From the NCBI RefSeq assembly GCF_050947875.1, contig NW_027460291.1, positions 22,031,368 to 22,095,367 on the forward strand: a stretch of 64,000 nucleotides of DNA, written 5' to 3'. The translations under genes and the position numbers were made by a program. Under the pieces are notes generated by a model. It was not told the origin of the DNA, searched no databases, and saw only the letters and a list, made by a program, of their open reading frames with translations. The stretch is from Dermacentor variabilis. Its lineage: Eukaryota > Arthropoda > Arachnida > Ixodida > Ixodidae. This document shows, in pieces, positions 33,876 through 43,803 of the stretch (its first letter is position 1; every line of letters begins with the position of its first letter).

Positions 33876-34127
33876 TCATTCAATAGCGTCGAGGATAGGC
33901 AGGAGTTCAGCAGTAGGGGATGGACCGGGGTTAACCTCAATGTCACCGGATAATAACATAATTTCACACGGAAAATCAAAGGCAAATGCATCGCAACAAA
34001 ACAACACCACACCGCGACACTTCAAGTCGTAGGGGCACGACACCGCCACTATAGATCTATCATCACTTCTGAATTCCTTAGAATGGGTTAGGTAACAAAC
34101 CTGGAAGGTTAGGAGCGTTGTGAACAT
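33876..34127 (-). CDS. LINE ORF1 leader with hydrophobic segment and 2A-like ribosome-skipping motif
   Basis: Starting at the ATG of the last monomer (34127-34125), the frame encodes 69 residues to the end of the 2A core. It begins MFTTLLTFQVCYLTHSKEF, carries a Cys-rich hydrophobic stretch (CRGVVLFCCDAFAF), then IMLLSGDIEVNPGP. D-I-E-V-N-P-G-P (33944-33921) is a perfect match to the 2A consensus D-(V/I)-E-x-N-P-G-P. 2A peptides make the ribosome skip the Gly-Pro bond, and they have been described at the N-terminus of ORF1 in some non-LTR elements (trypanosomes, sea urchin, other invertebrates), where some double as signal sequences. The segment ends at an in-frame TGA just after it; the frame then continues as ORF1. 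The function here is inferred. Confidence 0.85.
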   Translation of the reverse strand: MFTTLLTFQVCYLTHSKEFRSDDRSIVAVSCPYDLKCRGVVLFCCDAFAFDFPCEIMLLSGDIEVNPGPSPTAELLPILDAIE

Positions 34128-35652
34128 CGTTGTTCTGGCGGTGTTGTGCCCCGTGTAGTCGGCGTATCCTTGCTGTTTATATTGCGCGCAATGTGGTCTC
34201 GGGGTTGCTGACGTCGGAGAGTTCCAAGGTTGCCAGGCGGTATGCCGGGCTCGTGCTGGAAACAGGCGGCTGATGCCATTAGGCTTGATAGGAGGCAGGG
34301 GGGTTGGCGGAGAACTTGTTTCGTGCAGGTAGGCAGTTCCAGGCGGGCTTTCGGTGGTCAGGGAAGGGCATACGGGTCCAGGTATCAGGTACGTCAGTAC
34401 CTGGAAAGTTAGGAGCGTTGTGAACATCGTTGTTCTGGCAGTGTTGTGCCCCGTGTAGTCGGCGATTCCTTGCTGTTTATATTGTGCGCAATGTGGTCTC
34501 GGGGTTTCTGACGTCGGAGAGTTCCAAGGTTGCCAGGCGGTATGCCGGGCTCGTGCTGGAAAGAGGCGGCTGATGCCATTAGGCTTGATAGGAGGCAGGG
34601 GGGTTGGCGGAGAACTTGTTTCGTGCAGGTAGGCGGTTCCAGGCGGGCTTTCGGTGGTCAGGGAAGGGCATACGGGTCCAGGTATCAGGTACGTCAGTAC
34701 CTGGAAAGTTAGGAGCGTTGTGAACATCGTTGTTCTGGCAGTGTTGTGCCCCGTGTAGTCGGCGATTCCTTGCTGTTTATATTGCGCGCAATGTGGTCTC
34801 GGGGTTGCTGACGTCGGAGAGTTCCAAGGTTACCAGGCGGTATGCCGAGCTCGTACTGGAAACAGGCGGCTGATGCCATTAGGCTTGATAGGAGGCAGGG
34901 GGGTTGGCGGAGAACTTGTTTCGTGCAGGTAGGCGGTTCCAGGCGGGCTTCCGGTGGTCAGGGAAGGGCATACGGGTCCAGGTATCAGGTACGTCAGTAC
35001 CTGGAAAGTTAGGAGCGTTGTGAACATCGTTGTTCTGGCAGTGTTGTGCCCCGTGTAGTCGGCGATTCCTTGCTGTTTATATTGCGCGCAATGTGGTCTC
35101 GGGGTTGCTGACGTCGGAGAGTTCCAAGGTTGCCAGGCGGTATGCCGAGCTCGTGCTGGAAACAGGCGGCTGATGCCATTAGGCTTGATAGGAGGCAGGG
35201 GGGTTGGCGGAGAACTTGTTTCGTGCAGGTAGGCGGTTCCAGGCGGGCTTCCGGTGGTCAGGGAAGGGCATACGGGTCCAGGTATCAGGTACGTCAGTAC
35301 CTGGAAAGTTAGGAGCGTTGTGAACATCGTTGTTCTGGCAGTGTTGTGCCCCGTGTAGTCGGCGATTCCTTGCTGTTTATATTGCACGCAATGTGGTCTC
35401 GGGGTTGCTGACGTCGTAGAGTTCCAAGGTTGCCAGGCGGTATGCCGGGCTCGTGCTGGAAACAGGCGGCTGATGCCATTAGGCTTGATAGAAGGCAGGG
35501 GGGTTGGCGGAGAACTTGTTTCGTGCAGGTAGGCGGTTCCAGGCGGGCTTCCGGTGGTCAGGGAAGGGCATACGGGTCCAGGTATCAGGTACGTCAGTAC
35601 CTGGAAGGTTAGGAGCGTTGTGAACATCGTTGTTCTGGCGGTGTTGTGCCCC
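34099..35652 (-). repeat. Five 300-bp tandem monomers plus a partial unit at the LINE 5' end
   Basis: Units start at 34099, 34399, 34699, 34999 and 35299, each beginning ACCTGGAARGTTAGGAGCGT. A partial sixth covers 35599-35652. The units differ at only a handful of positions. On the minus strand each unit is exactly 100 codons and carries the same in-frame ATG (MFTTLLTFQVLTYLIPGP...). The array is open in that frame except for one TAA at 34830-34832. It runs directly into the 2A-bearing ORF1. Position and copy structure resemble mouse L1 promoter monomers (analogy, not homology). Confidence 0.95.
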
Positions 35653-35717
35653 CTGTTCTGCGTTGTGAACAGCGTTGTGAACAGCGTTGTGAACAGCGTT
35701 GTTCTGGCGGTGTTGTG
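35653..35717. repeat. 12-bp minisatellite next to the monomer array
   Basis: GCGTTGTGAACA is repeated three times from 35660 to 35695, followed by GCGTTGTTCTGGCGGTGTTG. The unit is a fragment of the monomer (GCGTTGTGAACATCGTTGTT), so it probably arose by local slippage at the 5' edge of the LINE. Confidence 0.85.
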
Positions 35718-36585
35718 ATTTGCTACTGTTACTGATCTGCAGAAAGCATTTGCACATGAGAGTTAACGGACAAAAAAAAAACACTGGGCTGGATTTGACC
35801 CTGGTTATGTTACTGTGATGAACCAAGTGCAGATTCTCTCAATAGCACTATTATTGTCCAATTGAAATGTTTGCAATCATCTTGAAGCTGAATCTGTAAT
35901 GCAGCAAAACAAAGGAAGCGTTGTGGACTGTTTGGCAGGCAGTTCGGAGTATTTGGTGGCCATAGTACTAAAGAAATGTTATACTTTCGAGTATAGTGGC
36001 CTAGTTGCAGATGAGGCATAAGCACATGTAAACAAGGGAGGCTACTTTTATTTTTCAAATACAAGCATCTACAACTTTTCTTGAATATGAGTACGTAGCT
36101 TTGAATATCAAAGAAATGCAGATGCATTTATTTCCCACAGCTTTCACTTTTGGGAAGCGAAGCTTTCTTTGCCTCTTCCTTTGACGTTTCTTATGCTGCT
36201 GTCACTGTCTTGTACACCGCATCGTGGCGTGGTTGAAAGCATGTATATACATGGCAGGAGTGCGCAGCCATGAATGGCGATGAGAGAAGTTCATTTGAAC
36301 CTTTCCATTGGGGCACTACAATGCTCTTTGGAGCTTCCTGAGCATCACTACAATACCCTCTAGACAGGTGTAATTATCCGTGACCCTCCACAAAACAGCA
36401 GTGCTTACCTTTGTTACGGTGGCTAGATGGGTAGGTGTGCCGGCTGCCGGGCGGGATGTGTAGTTCAGTGCTTCTCTGCTTCATGAAGACAAATGTGGCT
36501 CTGCAGTCAGGGGCCTCTCACAAGCTGCGCACGTTGTGCGCTGCTGCGGCCATATTGCAGTAGAAATGTGCCATGTTTATCACAT
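35718..36585. other. No gene recognised
   Basis: Intronic sequence with no domain-bearing frame. Confidence 0.4.
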
Positions 36586-36849
36586 TATTTAAACTGGAAA
36601 CCGTTTTCACCGTGACACTATAGACAGTTACAGATTTCTGAATGCAGCGGAGCTCTGTCACTTGCAAAGGTAATGTATTTGCCTTGTCCATCAACTGTTT
36701 GTTTCCCTGTTTGAGATTATTTAAACTGGAAACCGTTTTCACCGTGACACTATAGACAGTTACAGATTTCTGAATGCAGCGGAGCTCTGTCACTTGCAAA
36801 GGTAATGTATTTGCCTTGTCCATCAACTGTTTGTTTCCCTGTTTGAGAT
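36586..36849 (-). repeat. Exact 132-bp tandem duplication with an open frame
   Basis: 36586-36717 and 36718-36849 are identical as far as I can read. 132 bp is 44 codons, and a minus-strand frame (36892-36518, 124 residues) stays open, repeating a unit that begins NLKQGNKQLMDKANTLPLQV. I do not recognise the protein. Identity suggests a very recent duplication or an assembly artefact. Confidence 0.85.
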
Positions 36850-37350
36850 TAGAAAGTATAGAGCTTTTAACGCTGTTTTGTTCGGTAAACACGTTAAAAT
36901 TGAGTCTACAAAGAGCAGCATAAATCTTGCACGGACGAAATAGCCCTTCATCAGTTCTTCTAAATGGTGAGCTAGAGTTTAAATTTGTTTTATGGATGAG
37001 TATGTAGGTGCTGTATGCGAACGTAATTCACGCAGGAATTATTCTTATGCCACCAAATGCATGATGAAACTACCAATCAAATAAATATTGATATTCACAC
37101 AATTAAACTCCCTGGCTTTATTTCTTTACCTGTATGGGTGCTATTATAAACAAGATGTATGGTAATTTGTGTCGAGCTGTACATGTTTGCAATATAAATG
37201 AACAACCTTTTTTGCCGATACAAATAAACTTGTTTTTCAGGAAAAAAATACACTTCTGTACCTTGTTCAATGATTTATGATTAACTCTGTGATCTATGAT
37301 GACAGTAGCATGCAGAATAATAGTTTAGGCTCCTGATCGTCATATATATG
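36850..37350. other. No gene recognised
   Basis: AT-rich sequence between the tandem duplication and the next TIR element. Confidence 0.4.
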
Positions 37351-39360
37351 CAGTTAAACCTCAATATAACGAAGTTAGTAAAATTGGCAATTTGCTTCAT
37401 TACCGTATTTACTTGCATAATAACCGCACCGCTGAATTTTGTCCTTAAAATTTGATTTCTTTCCTTTCCTGTGTAATGATCGCACACCGAACTTTCCACA
37501 GCGATATGTCGCGTGTCAAGTCTAGCTAATGATGATCGCGCTTGCCATCTCTCGAATGCTGTCGAATGCTACGCAAACGATTCAAGACATACCAAGCGGT
37601 CTGCACGCACCAAACATTCTTAGGCAGATGCCCTATTTCATTCCTTTTATCGTATTCTACACTTCCATAAAAAAAAAGCTACAACCAAACTTGCCTTGGC
37701 TTTATTATTTGTAGGCTTTATAATGGTTGTGGTCAACAACAACAAAAAAGGCGCCTTTCGATTCCTCTCGTCTGCACTCGTGGGCAGGCAACAAGTTGTG
37801 AGTGGCAACGATAGTGGCCACTGGTACGTTAGAAGTGTACCCTATTCATACGCCGACGCTTGTACCGCAGCTAAGATACAGTATTCGCCCACCCGTAGCG
37901 GAAGCGTGCCGTATGAAGTAGTAAAAACAAATGTCACAGTTTCCGCAGCATGCCCGCCATGGGTTTCTATGTCACTGGCAGTTATGCGTGCCCATCTCCG
38001 TTTCTGTCCCCTCAAAGTAGTCATGGCTACGTTATTGCTGCAAACTTGCCAATAGTATTGATATCGTTCATTACTGATGCGGAAGAAACTGTTTCAATAC
38101 GCATAATATACTCACGAGAAGAAAAAAATCGCTTTCAGCATGTTTGGCTTGCTCCGCCAGCCGCCATTTTTATTTTGGTGTTCCGCACTGTCACAGCGGC
38201 AGCCGCCTATTTATTGACCTGTTGTCATCCCGCAGCAAATGCGGGATGAAAAAAAAATGTTTTCTTTTCGCGGGAAATTTAACCCGCGTAATGATCGTAC
38301 CCCTGAATTTGCATAAATTTTTTTTACAAAGAACTGCAATCATTATGCGAGTAAGTACGGTATATCAAAATTTCGTTGTATAGAAATTTCACTTTTTATG
38401 CAAATAAGTACAGTCGCTGGGTGATCTTTCTTGCATGGAAAGGGGCCAAAGAATTTTCCAAATCTATCGGGCAATTGAACAAAGTAAGTTTGAATGAGAA
38501 AACAATTCATTCTAATAAATTTAGGAGCCGGCGACAAATGATACTGTTTCATGCCATGTACGTCGACAATATCTTCACACCTGCAGTACGAATCAAGCGA
38601 AGCCAGCCACACTTGCCTGCACTGGCAGGATGCTACCAGGAAAAGTGCTGGCAGCAAGAAGTGACTGCTTCGTCTGCTTCTTGCTCCAACGGGTCATCGA
38701 AACTCAAGATTACACAGCCTCCAATACTAAGCGCGCTGGAAGATAGCTTACAAATTGCCACGCCCTATTGGCATGCCCACTCTTTGCACAGTGGCAGATA
38801 ACTTCCAAAGCACGGTGTGCAACTGTGTCTGTTTTCAGCCGCGCTTACAACAGTGATCAGCCTCTGCCGAGACGCGCCCCAACTTACCCCCACCCCCCTC
38901 GCGCACGCTTAATCGCATCACTGCGAGCTTGCTCCCCTCCCTCTCTTTGCCTTTGCTCATGCAGGAAGGCGGCACTCATGAAACCACCATCTTTCTTGTC
39001 TCATCTTTGCACACTTTCACTCGCACCTAAAGCGCACGGTGCGCTGGGTCCGATAGAAGCTTATTGCACTTTGACTTTATACGGAACACGATGCGACTCC
39101 ACTTTGGCAGTCATTCTTGTCGCGTGGCGCACGATTAGAGGTGCGTTTGCAAGCAGCCGTTTGTAATTAAATCATTTGACCATCTCTGTCCGCAGAAGTT
39201 TCCATTTACTGTCTTGGTATTCCTTTGCGGCAGCAGTCAAATTTGTTTATATTGAAATCACATACAAACACTTCGTTATATTGAGGTTCTATATGCATGG
39301 TGTTCTATATTATATTGAGAATTTCATTATATTGAAGTTCTTTATATTGAGGTTTAACTG
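37351..39360. mobile_element. pogo/Tigger-like TIR element (copy B), split by a nested element
   Basis: The left end is CAGTTAAACCTCAATATAAC and the right end in reverse is CAGTTAAACCTCAATATAAA. A TA follows the right end; the left flank reads TG. Removing the nested element (37403-38360 plus one TA) leaves about 1050 bp, matching copy A (1043 bp). The interior is related to copy A, inverted: both contain a reading frame with an ITQPPILxAxEDSL block. No transposase is encoded. Confidence 0.8.
37403..38360. mobile_element. TIR element of an unclassified family (copy B), nested in a Tigger-like element
   Basis: The left end is CCGTATTTACTTGCATAATA and the right end in reverse is CCGTACTTACTCGCATAATG, flanked by TA on both sides (37401-37402 and 38361-38362). 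It is 958 bp and homologous to 16580-17533. Because it interrupts a Tigger-like copy, it is the younger insertion. Confidence 0.85.
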
Positions 39361-39690
39361 TACATATTTGATGATAATAAGGTAATTCCTTGGTCACATG
39401 TGTAAACCAGCATTGCCAAGATTTCACAGCTAATTATAGCCTTAAATGGAACGCGGCAATACATCACAGTGCTCGCAATGCATGTAGTGTAGCGTAAGGG
39501 GCTTTTTCTTTTCTGGAGTACGTGCAGGAGCCAAGTTCTTGCTCGCCACAAGGAATTGCAGGAGAGCAATGGATTAGCTTGATGATGCTGTTCGTTAGTT
39601 CAAGTTTGTGCTGCTTACAAGCAACCAGTCCTGAAGGCTTGAGCTGTAATAAGGAAGAAAAGCCTACCAGCTGCGGTACAACCGGCAGTC
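39361..39690. other. No gene recognised
   Basis: Short spacer between the Tigger-like element and a LINE tail. Confidence 0.4.
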
Positions 39691-39694
39691 ATCT

Positions 39695-39725
<31 letters not shown>

Positions 39726-41245
39726 TTCAGTATACCTACGTGGCGTGCACGGCATTATCGTAGAGGGGTTAAAATACAGGGGGTCACAATGGAAAAATAT
39801 TCACCAATATCAAAAGAATACATCAGTAAATGCAACATTGTTTAAGCCCTGAAATTCACAATAGTGGAAGGCAAATTAACAAAGTACAGCAACATCAAAA
39901 AAAAAAAATTCCACGCAGTAGCATATGTGCAGAGATTAATAACAGAACAGTCAAAGAATACGGCTCTCAATAGCATTTGCAATACTAGACGCTGCCATCA
40001 CTTCATCAGGGAGCTCATTCCAATCGTTAAGCGTGTTAGGAAAAAATGAATACTTGAGCACATTGGTGCGGCACAGATAAGCTCTAATTTTGTTAGCGTG
40101 GTCTCTCCTAGATGAAACGTAATGCGGCTCCTTAATGAACAGTGTTTTGTCAATACCAGTTTTACTTTTGCATATATTGTAGGATTTTCCTGCATGAAGA
40201 GAGAGTTTTCCAACCCACCCTTCCTGTATTCCGGATCCTCTGATAGTAAAATTATAATTTCCTGTTGCGAAACGTGCTGCTTGCTTCTGGATGCCTTCTA
40301 TTTTGTCTGCGAGGTCTTTAGTGTATGGATCCCAGGTAACACATGCATATTCTAGAATAGGCCTGACATTTGTTAAATACAAGGTTGCCTTCGGTGATGA
40401 AGAGGAATGCTTAAAATTTAGTCAGAAAAAGTGAAGAAGACAGTAAGTTGTCGTGCTAATTGAGTTAACTTGATTAGACCAGTCAAGCATTTCAGAAAAT
40501 GTTACCCCGAGGTATTTAATATGCTCAGTGGTACTGAGTGCAATATTATTTACGCAGTAGGAACTGGGGAGTTTTTTCTTTTTCTTTGTAAACTGTATGT
40601 GGTAACATTTACCGGTATTCAGAGTCTTCTGCCACCGGTTACACCAGATAGGCACTTTTTCAAGGTCGCCCTGCAAGACAGAAATATCGGCATGGCATTT
40701 CACTGTACGATACATGACACAATCGTCGGCATACAGTCTAATCATGGATTTAAGGCCTGCTACTAAGTCATTAATGTAAACAAGCAACAAAAGTGGCCTA
40801 AGCACAGAGCCCTGAGGCACTCCCGACAGCATGTGCATTGGAGCTGATGTCACCCCATTAAGAACAACTTGCTGTTTGCGCAGGTGTAAATAATCCTTTA
40901 TCCAGCCGAAAATATGTTCAGGAATGCCTAGGAATCATAATTTTAAGCAAAGCAGATTGTGCAGGAAGACATCAAATGCTTTCCGCAGATCAAGGAAGAG
41001 TGCATCTATTTGTTCACCATGGTCCAGGCCGAGTGCAATGTTATGCGTGAATTTGGTTAGTTGTGTTACGCACGAAAAACCAGAGCAGGACCAATGCTTA
41101 GCAGAGGTGAAAAAGTTATTTGCTTGAAAATGCTTCATCAGATTAGAGTACAGGACATGTTCGTGCGTCTTACAGCAAACAGAAGTTAAAGATACCGGCT
41201 TGTATCTTCTTGTATTTGTATTTCTTGTGAACTGCGGCTGCTGCA
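39691..41245 (-). mobile_element. CR1-like LINE, 5'-truncated, minus strand
   Basis: Minus-strand RT blocks: DALFLDLRKAFDVFLHNLLC, SGVPQGSVLRPLLLLVYIND, LYADDCVMYR, KYLGVTFSEMLDW, then a C-terminal block IQKQAARFATGNYNF and FPNTLNDWNELPDEVM. The catalytic Y-A-D-D is intact, but frames break at about 40420, 40880 and elsewhere. The 3' end is a (TAAA)n tail seen as TTTA repeats at about 39693-39726. It is distinct in sequence from the copy at 30035-35717. Confidence 0.85.
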
Positions 41246-42006
41246 CTTGAAACTGACATTTATTCTGCTATGTGGCTGTTGATATTTGTCGTCGTACTTG
41301 CCAAAATGTTTTCGAGCTTCTCACACACAGTCATTTTGTCGACCATCTTTCAACAGGTTCACTTCCTCACTTGGGTACAAATACTCATTCTTCACTTGTT
41401 CAACGTGCATAATTTTCATTCGTATCCTATTTGCTTGAAGCATGTGCAAGTTTGGCTCACTGTCTCTTCAGGATTACTTTAGCTATGGGCATCCATTCGA
41501 AGCCCTGCTTACTCTTTCTGTGGGTGTTTCCTTCAGCTGGAGCGTCGGTTAGCATTGAAGGAACAGTGCCACCCAGTAGTCGCAGATGCACCCTCGAAAT
41601 CTGCATAGTATGCTCAATGAAATGTTTCTCAAAGTGGCACTCGCACACGAATAATCTGGTTAAAACATTTTCTCAGCACAGTGATGTGCAAGCTCACGTT
41701 TCTCAGAAAGTTCTGGGTCTCGTGGCATCAAAATCGGGGGTATTTTAGCCTGAGGCTTGCGTGTTTATAGCAGAACTTGCGATTTGACGCAAAGTATGTA
41801 GCGCTTCTCCACCTAGTTTTCTTTTGTGCAACAACACTTTCACTCTGTCTCGAAGCCCAGAAAGCTTGTTATTCACGAACATCACCCACAGTGCTCACTT
41901 TGTGCTTTAAACTTCTAAGTAAATTACAAGAACTATCGTGACTGCGAGGGCAGCGAACCGTGCAGTCAGCGTGTTAACAAGTCAGTTAACAAGTCAGCGT
42001 GTCCAG
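41246..42006. other. No gene recognised
   Basis: No domain in any frame. It lies downstream (minus strand) of a truncated gypsy gag, so it may include decayed pol, but I cannot show this. Confidence 0.35.
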
Positions 42007-42910
42007 CTACATCTTGATCACTATTCCATTCCAAAGTAGAGTGCACATTATTGCCTTTACGGTGTGAATGTTTCCAACGAAATTATCTGCCATTTCAACG
42101 AGGAACAGAGCTTCTGATCCCGGATCGTTGCAGTTTCCTGCTGACGGATGCACGGCATTAATTTGCTGGTGTGGCCACGTGAACGGTTCCCTCGTTCTGC
42201 TGTCTGCTTGTCTGGGACACATCTTGCAAACATGACCACGCTGCTGGCACCGGTAGCACACCGCCAAGCGGAACCAGCAGGTTCTGGGGTCGTACCCTGT
42301 TTTTCCACATCTGAAGCATGGTGGCCGACTTTCGCGTCGTGCATGCATGTTTCTTAACATGTGTACACCTTCGTCTTCAGGCGCAGTCTTCAACGTCTTC
42401 ACGTTTTCTTCTGCCATTTCCACTGCTAAGGCGATTTCCTCTGCTTCGCTTCTTGTTAAGGGTACCTTCGAAAGCACTTGACGATGTACCGAGTTGTCTT
42501 GCAAGCCACAAACTATACGGTCCTGGAGCATCCTGTCAAGTGAAGTGCCGAAGTTTGCAGGTATCCGCCAATTGCCGAATGGCTACAAGAAAATCTCTGA
42601 CTGGCTCTCCTGGCATCTGGTTGCGTGAGAAAAATTTGTAGAATTGGGCTATTTCATTCGGGCTGGGCGAAAAATGCTTCTGCAGTATGTTGAGTGCTTG
42701 ATTGTACGACAGCTCGTTCACCTTTCTTGGCGCGCAGCGTCCACTAACGACGACCACCGTGTGAGTGCTCAGCCCTGCTACGAGCAATGCTCGCTTCTTC
42801 TTTTCTTCCATGATGCCGTTGCCGTCGAAGAAAGCTTCTAGCCGCACTAGATATGCCGGCCAGTGGTCCGTAGTTTCCTCGAACTGCGGTGGGCTTGCGT
42901 ATCCGGCCAT
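42007..42910 (-). pseudogene. Gypsy-like gag with two zinc knuckles (minus strand)
   Basis: The first frame (42910-42536) reads MAGYASPPQFEETTDHWPAY, then FFDGNGIMEEKKKRALLVAG and FYKFFSRNQMPGEPVRDFLV, typical of Gag of gypsy elements of the mag/K02A2.6-like group. One extra base near 42545 shifts it into the second frame (to 42007): MLQDRIVCGLQDNSVHRQVL, then knuckle 1 CFRCGKTGYDPRTC, in which Tyr replaces the zinc-binding His, and an intact knuckle 2 CYRCQQRGHVCKMC (C-x2-C-x4-H-x4-C). The coding similarity stops near 42007, so pol is missing. It forms one unit with the LTR/PBS at 42952-43290. Confidence 0.85.
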
Positions 42911-42951
42911 GGCTACCAGGGTGTTGCTGGTGGGACGGCAGGCTCATCCCA

Positions 42952-43290
42952 TCCTCGTCGCCACTGAAGTGACCACGTACTCCCGAGAAGATAAACCGAG
43001 CAAAGAACGTTTATTACGGGTATCGCGTGCAATATATAGCACACAGCAAGAAAGAGGGGAAGGGACAAATAGAGAGTAAGGGAAGGAAGTAATTACAGCA
43101 GGTGCGCCCAGCTTCATAGGCATGTACGGTGCCATGACGATACAACACGTCCCTTTTGTACAAATGCGCAACAGTGCAGAAGGGAGTTGGATAGAACTGT
43201 AGAGAGGGGGTAAAGGGAGGAGGCGGGTAGAATTGATGCATTCACGAAAGGACAGCTTTGCTACTCTTCGCTCGCATACATTGGGGGAGT
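42952..43290 (-). mobile_element. 5' LTR and primer-binding site of the gypsy-like element
   Basis: Minus strand: the ATG of gag is preceded by TGGCGACGAGGA (42963-42952), a likely tRNA primer-binding site of the mag-type TGGCGAC class. It lies just after an LTR end ...GTCACTTCA at about 42965. Further upstream are AATAAA (43016-43011) and a TATATATT box (about 43037-43030). The outer LTR boundary near 43290 is uncertain. Confidence 0.6.
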
Positions 43291-43560
43291 ACAGGAGAGG
43301 GAAGAGGCGAGGCAAGGAAACTGTAAAGCTGCTTTTGCTTTTCGGTAAAAACGTCTGTGGAGCAGCTTTAGGAAACGCTACTACTAAACATAGCAGCGGT
43401 TGCGGAAAAGGTAGATAAATTTAATTTCAAGGTACCTTTCTGCTATTTCTGAAAAATAAACACCTTGAAAATTTTTCAAGTGGGCAACTAAACTGGAGGT
43501 CTCACTCTGCAGCATCCAAAATACGCTACGGAAGTGGCTGCCCATCAAATAAACACTTCT

Positions 43561-43803
43561 GTACCCGCTGCGGTAGCTTTGTGGTTATCGCATTGCCCGA
43601 TGGTTGCGGGTTGGAACCCAACTGCTGCAGCCGCATTTCGACGGGTGCGAAATGCAAAAGTGCCCATGTACTCAGATTTAAGTGCACATTAAAGAATCCT
43701 AGGTTGTGAAAATTAAAATGGAGTCCCTCACTGCCGTGTGCTTCATTATGAGATTGTGGGCTTGGCACATAGAGCCCCATAATTAAAGTTTAATTAAAGT
43801 AAC
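43561..43803 (+). mobile_element. Ruka-like SINE
   Basis: An A-box-like TAGCTTTGTGG and B-box-like GGGTTGGAACC are followed by the conserved CCGCATTTCGACGGGTGCGA body, GCACATTAAAGAATCCTAGG and GGAGTCCCTCACTGCCGTGT. It is more diverged than the copy at 58851, with decayed pol III boxes. Confidence 0.85.

Larger units (their letters stand above)
30035..35717 (-). mobile_element. CR1-like LINE with tandem 5' monomers, nearly full length
   Basis: On the minus strand, 5' to 3': a short 12-bp repeat cluster and five 300-bp monomers (35717-34099), ORF1 with a 2A motif, coiled-coil-like stretch and L1-ORF1-like RNA-binding domain (34127 to about 33200), AP endonuclease (33162-32425), reverse transcriptase (32105-30711), ORF2 C-terminus (to 30343), and a 3' UTR ending near 30035 with an AATAAATGAAATGAAAT-like tail. 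APE plus RT places it in the jockey/CR1 supergroup. I favour the CR1/L2 group from the IYINDLP and FADDCVIYN blocks. It has a few stops and frameshifts but all modules are present, so it is a fairly young copy. Confidence 0.88.

Noticed and set aside
34699..35598. I-P-G-P in each monomer frame as extra 2A motifs
   Set aside because: The residues before it (T-Y-L) lack the D-x-E and the essential Asn, so these are not 2A sites.
34230..35612. Repeated 60-residue plus-strand frames in the monomer array
   Set aside because: They are antisense shadows of the 300-bp monomers. The minus strand is the sense strand of the LINE and its frame connects to ORF1.
34099..35652. Monomer array as an independent satellite DNA
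   Set aside because: It abuts ORF1 of the LINE exactly, shares its reading frame and contributes the ORF1 ATG, so a LINE 5' region is the simpler reading.
39693..39726. TTTA repeat as an independent microsatellite locus
   Set aside because: It is the 3' tail of the minus-strand LINE at 39691-41245.
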